Source of the DNA: Cardinalis cardinalis
Taxonomy: Eukaryota; Chordata; Aves; Passeriformes; Cardinalidae
Direction: 5' to 3'
DNA: 64,000 nucleotides
NCBI GenBank assembly: GCA_014549065.1
Contig: JACDOX010000062.1
Location: 1,095,959 to 1,159,958, forward strand
The notes below the pieces were generated by a model. That model had not been told where the DNA came from and searched no databases. It worked only from the letters and a program-made list of their open reading frames with translations. The translations under genes and the position numbers were made by a program. This document shows, piece by piece, positions 23,200-34,000 of the stretch (the stretch's first letter is position 1; each line of letters begins with the position of its first letter).

Positions 23200-26100
23200 T
23201 TAATTTGGGGGGAGTGAGACTCTGCCTGACCACAGAGATAAACAAACATTAATCAGGAATTTTATCTTTATTTCATGATGTTAGCACAATAAACTCACAC
23301 AGTAGCATTGATTTGTACTTATTTAACAAAATACATTTATAGCAATTTACAAATTATTTTCCATTTGAAAACATGGCATAACATTTTATTAAACACAATA
23401 CTTTATATAGAGAATTCTCATTTAAAAACATATTTTATTTTTAAGTATTTTCTTTTCTCAGTAAAGCACAGCCTAACAAAGAAAATCGTGCCTGTTAGCA
23501 AGTAAGAAAATCAGAACACTAAGAAGATGTCACCTGTCAATTTATTTGATTAATTTTAAATTAAGGTACCAGTGGAATGTAAACAAAGAGTAATTTTACA
23601 AAAGGCTCCTTATCAAATATACATGCAGAGGTCTGAGTTCCAATGTATATATTATTACATTTCTGCTCTCTAACGTAATATAATTTGATAAGCCATTATT
23701 AAAAACAGTAGCCTTTGGCACTTTGAGTAAAAAAGAATATATCAATATTTATGTATAGAACATAATTTCAATGATTACACAAGAGCTTTAAAATCTTTTC
23801 TTAAGAAATAGGAAACTTTAGGAAAAATATCACACTGCACTTGAAATAGTGCAGCAAGTTTTAGTGTAATAAAAGCAACATATATGCCAATATATATCTG
23901 ACTAAAACCAAGGAATAAAGAACAAACACTCCCACCAGGAATCCTGCTGTTTCCAAAACAGCTAAATTGCCAGAGGGAACGTTTTCTAATCTTTGCTTTA
24001 TTGCCATTATTCTCCATTTCAATTTTCCTTTATTTCTAGGTTCATCTACTTACGTTCTTTTCCCCTGCACTTACAAACTAACAAATGATTGCATCTTATT
24101 TCCCTGCACTCATAGGCCAACAGTGTTTGTGTCTCACCCATTCCTTTAAAGCTAATCCTACCTCCTTTACCCTGTACCTAGACTAAACTAAAGCCAAAGG
24201 GTTTTGTCCATGACAGTCCAAGTGTTTTTAATTCCTAGGAATCTTGTACAAAATTTCATATTAAATACCAAGGACTAAAGATACATCCTCTTGAAAAGAA
24301 AAAAAAAAATCCTGTCTTGTAAATACTAGCATCTGAGAACTTTTTCTAAAAAAATTACTTTTTTTCCTTTTTCTCCTGGTATCTATGATTATTTTTCCCA
24401 GCTGATGTGCCTTAAAGTGTGTCTTCAACATACAGTGCCTTTAACATACACAATATGCTGCAACCCCACTAAGTGGCTTCTTACATGCAACCTGCAGAAT
24501 ACTTTCTCCCAATCATCCTAAGTGTGATGGGGTCATCTTGTATCAATAACAGAAAGAGTGTGGTGATTTCCTGAAGGACTGACACTCTTCCACAGCACTG
24601 GGTGATGGGCAGGTGAGGGAAGCATAGCTTGGCACAGTTGGCTTGACAGCAAGCACTCAACTAAGCCTGGAGCACCTGTAAAACTGGGAAGTACATGTAA
24701 AGCTTTCCATTGACTCACAAACACCATCCTCCCACCACCATACTTGTGAAATTACTTAGGTTTGGGGTTGGGTTTGGGATTTTGTTTTGGTTTGGCGGTC
24801 TTTTTTTGGGTTTTTGTTTTGTTGTTTGGTTTTATGTTGTTGTTGGGTTTTTTTTGGTCTATATTTGTGTTGTGCTGTTTATCTTCTTGAACAGGATGAT
24901 TCTTCTTTCTACCTCCTACTTGCCTGGGGCAGGGTGGGCTTTTCCNCAGTGTTCTGTGGGGTAGGGTCTGTAGACAGGTTCTGACTATAGAGAATGTATC
25001 TGGTTCTCTGATGCCCAAAATGAGAAGAGGACTTAGACCAAAATACTTCTGTCAAGAAGCCAGAGAACAGACCTGATCTTCTTATTTAGTGAGAGGACTG
25101 CTAAACCATTCCCTTCCCCTGCTAGCAGAGGAGCTGCCAGGTGTCTGAGAGTAGCTCTCTTTCAGGTAGAAATAGGAGAGAATGAAGAGCTACAGTGGGT
25201 GAGCAGCACTGCCCCTGGCTTCCTTCNGGGTTTAAGTCAGAGCTAAATGAAATGAGGCATTTCTTCTAGCAGGCCCATTCTAGGACATGCCATGCTTATT
25301 CCCTTCAGAGCTTACCCTTTCAATACTTTTTGGCAATGGAGATTTTTAGCAGGCAAGTTTTTTCATTATATCCAAAGCTCAGTTTACTAAAATAATTCAT
25401 GTTTTCTCAGGTGCCGAGACCTTTTATATNCTTAAGTGGCAGTGGTGGGAAAAATATCATGTTTAAGAAGGCTCTGGAGGGTGTCTCAAGGGAGGTGAAC
25501 TGTAGTAGTGGCACAATGCAACACTTGTTCAGTGATTCTCCAATACCGAGGCATTCCATTCTTTAAAGCGAAGCACAAATCCCCTGTGTGATGGTGATTG
25601 GGGTGAAACTTGTGATTGTTCTTGTGGCATACCCAGCAAGTGAGGTGGATGACTGCTTCTAAGNGTGAGCTATGATATTAATTCCTGTCTCGTTGGAAGT
25701 TGGTCAGGAAAGTTGCTATCTATTTCTATTTACTTATGGCTCACCTTTCACATTTGCACATCTTGCACTTATTGGTGTCCTGCATTATTTGTTTAAAAAC
25801 TAATAGAAAAATGGAAGGGTCGCTGAAGGACAGAATAAGAAGTCTAAAAATGTAAAATCTGAATCACCTGTAGTACTTGATAAGACCCCTTAAAAATGTA
25901 ATTTAGAACAATTCTACGAGTTAGCCCACTAAGAAGCAGCCTCTTCATTAGTAGCACCTGTTCTTAAACAAAAGTTGAGCAGTAGCAGCAAAACTATTCA
26001 AAAATAGATAGTCATTCCATTCTAATGGAATGTCACCCACACATTTTTTGTTGCAGTAGACATCTTAAAGAACTACACAAAACCTTTGCAATCTTTGAAT

Positions 26101-26695
26101 GTGACAGATCCACTATAACAAAGCTGTAAATATTTCCTACGCTAAATGAATGCAGCCAGCATCATCATAGTATTAGCAATATTACTTGTAAAGTAACTGC
26201 ACATCAATATGTCATGTTTGCAGAGTCTAATAATTACGCATTTTTTCAAAACATGTAAAGTTATCATCAGCACCATCCTGTATTAAAGATTTGGTGCAAA
26301 TTCTGCAAAGGTTAATATATACCACTGATACAGCCTTTGCTGTGAAAAAGTCAGTCAATTTTGGACACAAATATAAAATAAAAAGTTGGCACATTCAGGA
26401 AATACAGTGTCTGTGTTCAAGACCATTCTTTTAATTGACATCATCACTCTCAGATAAATGTTTTGAATCTGAAGAAACAAGTCACATGAAAATGTTTCAC
26501 ATTAGTTCTGGCATTGTGCTTTTCCCCTCACCACATGCTTTTCACAGGCTCACGCCCATTGCAGATCAGCAATGCAGGGCTGCTGGTCAATAATTTGGCA
26601 CATAAATGTAAATGTCAGCTCAAAATAAAGGGAGCCGAACCTGCGTCAAGACATGTTTATTTTGTGGTGGCATGGACCAGCTGATATGTCTCCTC
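23200..26695 (-). other. Probable PLPPR4 3' UTR and 3' flank
   Basis: No coding region is seen downstream of the stop codon. Mammalian PLPPR4 has a long 3' UTR, as I recall about 2-3 kb, so this AT-rich stretch is the likely one. On the minus strand AATAAA occurs at 26656-26661 (too close to the stop), 24029-24034, 23541-23546, 23434-23439, 23385-23390 and 23267-23272. The first plausible end is near 24.0 kb, others lie near 23.2-23.5 kb, and the sequence alone cannot choose. The span 23132-24945 has no N, and another N-free span runs from about 25667 through exon 7. Confidence 0.55.
24759..24859. repeat. G/T-rich low-complexity tract
   Basis: About 100 bases made almost only of G and T on the plus strand, starting with three G-runs separated by TT or TTT. 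In the PLPPR4 sense strand it is A/C-rich. It lies in the probable 3' UTR or its flank. The long open frames on both strands here are low-complexity artefacts. Confidence 0.9.
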
Positions 26696-28033
26696 TCAGT
26701 CCTTGTATGCTCGTGTGGGGGATGTGCCTTTATAGAAGATGTTTCTGGTGTTCTCTGGACTGCTCCCTCTCTCGGGGATTAAAATGATGTTACCTTTTCT
26801 TCGAAGTGTTGAGTCCCGGCTAGAAGAAATGGACAGAGTCTCTGAGCCAATCTCACTTCCCTCCACTGGAGTGACTCTTATCGTAGTGATTCCATGATGG
26901 TGATGCTCAGTGTTATCTATGTTGCTTCTTTTCCTGTCACCTGACCCATAACTGTCTTTTAAGGAGTCACAGCTCTCAGAGTCTCTGTTAAGATCATTTA
27001 GCTCATATGTTTGACGAAGAGTGACTTTTTCAGGACCTTTCCATTTCCAAGACCCACTTCCTTCACCTTCTGATGGCATCTGAATTACAGGTCTGTTATT
27101 TTCTGGATGGGCCTCAACTCTAACAATGCTACTTGGCTCGTGGTCTGTCAAGGTTTTGTATCTGATGGCTCCTGTGCAGGTCACTGTGCTTCCCTCTGAA
27201 CTCTTTGGACTGCCCTGAAGCACTCCTTGCTGCTTAGACATGGCTATTACTTGCATGATTCTTGGCTGGCTATTGCTCCTGCATGCAACACTCTTCTCAG
27301 CAGCTTTCAGCCATTTAGCTCTAGCTGAACTAGTTTTGGGTGATGTGTTCACATTCTCCTGAGTCTCTTCAGGAATGTGTACTAGCTGGGATGAGCCAGG
27401 ACGGGACTGAATAGAGACCCTTGGCCCGCCAGTAAGACCTGAGTTGTTACAACCTGGAACATTCCCAGGCTGGATTTTCAGGTATTGGCTAGTTGGGCCA
27501 TGATGATCACCATTTACACCCACTCTGGAGGGTTCTGAGCTTGACCTCATTTCGATAGCCCTTGGTGGTGACTGGCCAGATTCAGTCTCTATCACTTGCA
27601 GGGACAACTTTCGACTTTCATTCTTGTTCTTCCACTGGGACAGCAGCTGTTTGGAACGAGCAGAATCCATCGATGCGTGTATGGTTGCATTGCGTCTTGC
27701 TGGATCTTCCAAAGATGGTGTGTTGACTCTTGGCAAAGTGTTGCTGAAAGTAACCATGTTTTCCTTTCCCATTGGGCTTCGTGGTGTTATTATTTCTACA
27801 TCAGCATTTGCTCTCTTGAGATTGGTCAGGGAGCCTGAATCTCTGTGGTTTCTATTCAGGATACTTTCTGTACGGTGAGAGACAATGCCATCGCTGCTGC
27901 TGCCATTTTTACCTGGCAGGATTCTGTTGGCATCTTGACTGAGGTCTGTCAATGACCTTAGAGGTTCTCTGTGAAAATTTGGGTGAAACACATTCTCGTC
28001 ACTTGGTAAGAAGTTCCCCACAGCATAGATGCC
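26696..28033 (-). CDS. PLPPR4: PLPPR4 coding exon 7, long cytoplasmic tail (residues 275-719)
   Basis: The acceptor AAATATCAG ends at 28034. The exon reads GIYAVGNFLPSDE through to GTSPTRAYKD and TGA at 26698-26696. It codes 445 residues: the end of membrane segment 6, then a hydrophilic tail rich in Ser, Pro, Arg and Asn. Visible elements are ANADVEIITPRSPMGKEN (residues 350-366), a calmodulin-binding-like segment around W515 and I533 (AKWLKAAEK ... QPRIMQV), a His run (651-654) and a Ser/Thr-rich C-terminus. Tail phosphorylation and calmodulin binding are known for rodent PRG-1. The exon has no N, stop or frameshift. The frame runs about 30 codons into the intron, which is chance. Confidence 0.98.
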   Translation of the reverse strand, partial: GIYAVGNFLPSDENVFHPNFHREPLRSLTDLSQDANRILPGKNGSSSDGIVSHRTESILNRNHRDSGSLTNLKRANADVEIITPRSPMGKENMVTFSNTLPRVNTPSLEDPARRNATIHASMDSARSKQLLSQWKNKNESRKLSLQVIETESGQSPPRAIEMRSSSEPSRVGVNGDHHGPTSQYLKIQPGNVPGCNNSGLTGGPRVSIQSRPGSSQLVHIPEETQENVNTSPKTSSARAKWLKAAEKSVACRSNSQPRIMQVIAMSKQQGVLQGSPKSSEGSTVTCTGAIRYKTLTDHEPSSIVRVEAHPENNRPVIQMPSEGEGSGSWKWKGPEKVTLRQTYELNDLNRDSESCDSLKDSYGSGDRKRSNIDNTEHHHHGITTIRVTPVEGSEIGSETLSISSSRDSTLRRKGNIILIPERGSSPENTRNIFYKGTSPTRAYKD

Positions 28034-31000
28034 CTGATATTTGGACAGAAGCATCAACAGCCGGTTAAGAAAGTTAAAAAGGACACATTTTAAGTTACTG
28101 TAATTGCATTCTTTTGCTTTCAATAGAATTCAGTGACATAATTACTCCAGCTAAACNGACAGGTATGCAAGTAAGCATACTAGTTTATTTCCTCACTAGT
28201 ATAGCCTTAGCCCAGACTCTGTCCTCAATCTGGTACCTCTAGGTACATATGAAGTAGNCTCACTAGGGCATATTATTCATGGCAATAAATAGTTGAGGTA
28301 AGGATTTAGCCTCCATGAGCTTTCTTNTTTTTATCAAGCAACAGATACAGAAATAATGTTTTGTTAGAAAAATAGTAAAATAGATGTTTGCAGTCTTTTA
28401 GGCAAAGCTATTTTACAACTATACTACCGTTTACCCTGATTTACTGAATCTTGTTATAGCTTGAGTTGTTCTCCGCCATCTGCAGATTCTTTACTGCACA
28501 GTAACCATGTAATACAATACCTACATCATCGAAAAATTTATCAACTTTAAATCAANTGCTTTCCAAGCTGTGCAGAACTTTAATAAGGTTTACTTCTAAA
28601 ACATTTTCCTAATAAGTAGACTCACTGTAAAGAGTTGTCATTTTAAAAAGACTCCACTGAGCGTATTCTGTGAGAGGGTCAAATATCTGACTCAATCACT
28701 TGAGTTATTCATTCTTTATACTCCTTTCANAATTATTTGTAGTTTCACATTTCTACTCCCCATCCTCCTATTGGTGTGTAGTTTTGAGGGCAGATTTACT
28801 GAGCAGTGGGTATACAGGAAAACATACTCTCTGCTGTATGATCTCATACAACAAAGTATACTTGTTTGTATATTTCAAACCTGGGGANAGCAGCTCCATT
28901 TAGGTAGATCTACAATGGAGAATCATTTGAAATAATATTCTCAACAGAGTGCCTTTCTGCTCACAGTGCAATCATAGAGGNTGACTTTAGTAGCTCATGG
29001 GGTTTCTGTTATTATTCTGACTGCTGTTTCTTTTGCCTCTGTGAAAGCCATTTTTCCCTGGTCACCTTTGCAGACCATCTGCAGGTATGTCAGCTTATGT
29101 TATCACAGGANAAAGGGGGTCAGGAAATGAACTTATTTTAGTATTATAGTAAAATTCATCATTGACTTCTTGGGGCTAAAACCATCCCACTGCCTCTTAA
29201 GCCTCTTCTATTCACCTGCCTACACTCAAGCAGTGGTGTCAGCAGAAGCTCTGATTGCTCCCAGGCACCTGTGTTGCTCTCTGAGCAGCCAGGGCAGCAT
29301 ATTCCTGCTNGAGATATACTGAGAGCAGCAAGCAAAAGCAAGTGCTTGATGAGCTTCCTACTGACAGATATGGCCTACGTGCTTCCTTATAGGACCCTTC
29401 CAAGGTGCTCCATCTCTTTTGACACAGTACAAAGGAAAAGCATAGGAATAACCTGATTTGACCATCCTTTTTCCCCTGCACGGTTTCCCTGAGAACTCCA
29501 AAGNATGACAAGTGTATAATATTGCCTAATTTCCTGCAGATTCAGCAATTCACTCAAATGAGTTGCTCATACTAATTCAATAATTTTTTGAGATCTTAAA
29601 GAAGACACTGTCAATATCAACTCTGGTCAGCAACAAATACCAATTAATCAAATATTTTTCTTGTGTTATGCTTTTAAGTGTGGATTATAAAAGATGAGTA
29701 TTTTTAAGTATTTAATAAAGCACATAAAGTTAGAACCATTTCTGTATACAATGCCAGATGATTATATTCCGCTTTATGCGCTGTTATGGNACTTTACATT
29801 GAAATATGTGTTTGCTTTTTCCTGTTTGCTTTTAAATTCATTATCCCTAATTCATAATTTCAACACATTGACTTTATTTATACTTATGGCATATGAGCAT
29901 GATGGTAAGTTTTCATAAAAATAGCCAGTACTCTTATTGCAGGTTTCTAAGTTTAATTTTTTAAAACTTAACCATGATTGTTATATTTACCAAATAGAGA
30001 GCAATTCCTCCTCCTATGAGAAAGCCACAGTAAACATCAACTGGATGATTCTTATACTGGGTGATACGAGTCAGACCACATATAATTCCACAGATGATAA
30101 AGGCAAAGACCAAGAGTGGTTTAAGAAGTTTTGAGGAGTCTGTTAATGTAGAATTGAAGTACATCTTGAAAAAGAAAGAAATAAAGAAGCAGTTGAAGAA
30201 ACTTAAATATACCTAAGAGGATTCTAATGTTCAGTGTTTCTTTTATATACAGATCACTAGTACACAGTAATATTACAAGTAATCCATTTAATTTTACTTT
30301 ACAGCCCTGTTAAAATTTGCTCACTTTCTGTAGAAAGATCTGAAATCACAAGGAATGGATTTCCAGAACATAGCCAGTGTTGCTAATTGACATCAACTAG
30401 GATAAGTATTTTATGCCTCAGTACTGTTCCCAATCAGCACCTAAATGTTCTATAAATGTGACTAAGGAGCCACCACTTGTGAAATACAGAAGCCAGATGT
30501 CGTGCCAGATGAATGCAGTAATCTGTTCCAACAAAAGCTGCCAACAGATGCTTTAGAGAGCCATTTCTCAGCTGAGGGCCATAATATCAGGGAGGCTACA
30601 AAAAATAAGTGGAGGTGGTTCATCAGTGTTATTCCAAATTCTGGCCTTTCTCTGGGCAGAATAAATACTGACAAGCTCCCAGTACATGCACAATACTATT
30701 ACCTAACGTCATTAACTGGTCGTTACTGTTGTTTTCCTCTGACTTTTACAGCGCTAGTGATGGAATTACTTTTTAAGCTTCAAGTAAATTGTCTATAGTA
30801 CAGACATTGTGGGCCATACTGAAGAAATGTTATGGCTCAGAAGTGCAAAATTATCTGTGATTGCAGCAGCATGTCCCACAATTCTCTTCTAGNGACTGAT
30901 GGGTTTTATTCACTTTCTTTGCAGTAACACCTTGAAGGCCTCTGGGAGTGATTGTGCCATTTCATCCATGCTGCAAATCTCTGGAGGTGAAATCAAACTA

Positions 31001-34000
31001 CATCACATAAACGTATCGCCNTTAACGCCTCAAGTTTAAAAGCAGCAAATCAAGTGAAGACGGCAGCATACATAACAGCTAATTTGACTGGTAAGTTAAA
31101 ATATCACTCTGTGAGACAGATAAACACTGCATTTTATATGAGGATAATATGAGGCATCAAACACACTTTACCATAACACTGTTGTTTGCTTCTTAAGAAA
31201 GAATATGAAGCAGTTGAATCTTATTCTTTAATAGCTACAATAAAACCAGCTTTATTAGAAGTTTTATTTTGCTTTCAGATTAGAAGGATAAAAACATCCA
31301 TCCATCTATCTAAGATATCCAGGCAACACATAATTTTACAACATACAGTAAATTACTTTCTGACTTTTGTCTTGTATAAATGAAACTGAACAGAGTTAGT
31401 TACTCACCGAAATGTACACTGCTGCAAAGGCTGCCAGGGTGGCATGTTGAGAAGGGAATGACTTTCTGCCAAGGAAGGACACTCAAATTATACTTCTCAG
31501 TTCAAATGCACAGTGCTAGCGCTCATTGAAAAAAACCCACTGGGTGGTACAGCCATCTTATACTTCCTAAGCAAGATGTGATCTATCGGTAACATTTGTC
31601 ATTGCATGACATTTTTCTCAGAGAGAGGCAAACTACATCTTTGTTACATATGTAGGCTAATTAAAAAACAAAACTCAGCACTTTACATCATGACAGAACC
31701 TAATGGAGCACAACAACATAGGAAGAGTATTTTAAGAATTACTGGGCCCCTTCTTGATGGCTAGAGAAAGAGAACAAATGAAAACATATCCAAACTCTGA
31801 GACAGTAGGCAGTATCAGGTCTGCTCTTGATATTGCTGAGGGCCTTCTGCTCCCATTGAAAACCTGTTGAATGATGTGGACTGGGTATTTCAATTCTCTA
31901 AAAATAACTAAAGAAAAGTGATGTGAATGCGAAGGAGGTTTTTACATAGTAGAGAGAGAAAAAAGCTGGGTTTGAATTCAGTAATTCCTATTCTGCAGTG
32001 GACATCTAGATCAAGTCCTAAAAAAAGTCTATGACCTCTGAGCTCTAGGAATGAGTCAGATACTGTGAGGATTTCTCTTTTTACAATGGCATAGATATGT
32101 AATGTAACANGCTGCATGTCTTGGTGAAGAAGAGCATGTCTACCTTGCAGTCACAACAGCAACTTTCACCTGAGGAAGCTCAGCTTGGNATAAATACTTC
32201 AGNTATAATTTGGCTTCTCAGATAGGGGTCTTGCAACCCTAACTGGTCTCCAGTACAGTCAATTTCCTAGCAACACCTGAGTGAGCTAGTTTAAAATAAC
32301 AGAGACTGAAACACAGATCTTTAACTTCAGACAGACAATTGTTCTGCAAAGCAGCAGTCTGCTTTCTAAATTTCTTTCCTATGCATTTTGCCCGGTCTGT
32401 TCTGTGTAATTAATTGGCAGTTAAAAATGTGCATGTAGTTCAGTGTGAATGCCACTTTGCTGACCTGAATTTGAGCCTATGGCTCCAGCAGGTTCATGAC
32501 TCTGGCCAAGATGAAATCTGCATGGCTCCTTTTGCATTTCTAAAAACAGACCTAAATTCTTCTTCATCTTATTTTATTTTTAACCTCCCTGAACAAATCT
32601 TTCACAAATAGTATTCCTGCAGAACAAGCTCAGGTTTGAGGACCAGGGAATAAAGACATGAAAAAAAAATAAGGTAAATGTTTATAATAGCTAATCAACT
32701 CCTTTACCTTTGCAGACTTTAATGAAATATAAATNGGTTTAGTGTCTCTGTGGAGCTAATGTGTATGTTTGAGTCCTATGAACTTTTCTAGCACTTAACC
32801 TTAATTTGATGGCATTTTAATAGTATATAAGGTGTGTCACAATGGCACAGTCAATTTTCTCTTTATTCTCTTTTCTATTCACATGCTTTCAGGGCAAACA
32901 GACTAAATGCGTTCTCAGTACTCTCTAATGGTGTCACTGCTTTTGTTCCTCTATTTGCTATCTTTTAATCTCAAATGAAAATAACTCCAGCTAAAAATAT
33001 GCAGCCTTTTTGTATGGCTCTCTATTGAAAAGGTGAACAAAGGTCTCAAAGAAAACATGTCCTGAACTTGGATGACAGTGTATCACTCTAAATGCTCATG
33101 CATGAGGATGTATAGNGGGGGAACAACAATGAGAGTCCTACTGAGAGAGAGAGTCACACTGAGTCAGAATATCAGAGATGACAGAGGACAGAGANCTCAC
33201 TAGAGAGCTGAACAAAAGTGATTGAAAAGGCTCTGTGAAGATAATAGAGGAAAAGATGGACAAAAGGAACCACTGGATATTTTGGGATGTTGCAGAAAAA
33301 TTATTTGATGTAATCAGTTGGATAATTATGTGCTGCTCTCTATGCTTTTCATACAGCAGTCCAGAGGCAAATTTCTGGAGCCAAAGTTTCTGGGAAGTAC
33401 AAATCAAAAATGAAGGCCATTAGCAAACTCAGAACAAGTTCCTTCCAAACTGAAATTATTGAAGTCAAATTAATCTCCTGTACTGTAGCAGTTATACCAT
33501 AGTTTCTGCATAGGTGACTGAAGGAACTAGCAAGTGCAACTTAAGAACCAGTAGCAAGTGCTGCTTGATCTGGTAAAGTTGAGACTGGCATAAGAAAATA
33601 AAATAATAAAGAAGAAATGCAATAAAATTGAATTAAGGAGAAATTATGGGTGGTGCCAGAATATTAGAGATAGGCAAATGTATCCTCTGTGATGGGAATA
33701 ACTTTGAGATATCAATACATGGTTGATTTTCTAGGGAAACAGAAACACCCAAAACCTGATTGCTTAGTCTTAATATGTTTCAACTAATTTCACTGGTTTT
33801 TTAGAAGTGATGGTATTTAAACTTAGGAGTGATTGGTGATTTTGGAATGGCTACAGGCAGTCAATTCAAAGCAGCAGACATCATATTTGAGATAATGAAA
33901 TGTAATTGTGAAAATTTTTCTGCCTGCTCCTATGTAATCATGTCCTGATTTCCCTGGGACACCATGCAGTTGCAAGACACTGCTTGCAAGCATCAGGCTT

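Noticed and set aside
24710..25018. Overlapping 80-90 codon frames on both strands
   Set aside because: They run through the G/T-rich tract and consist of repeated Gly/Phe or Lys/Asn/Pro. Low-complexity artefacts.
26656..26661. AATAAA on the minus strand 35 bases after the PLPPR4 stop
   Set aside because: It would give almost no 3' UTR, unlike the long UTR known for the gene. A rare early site is not excluded.
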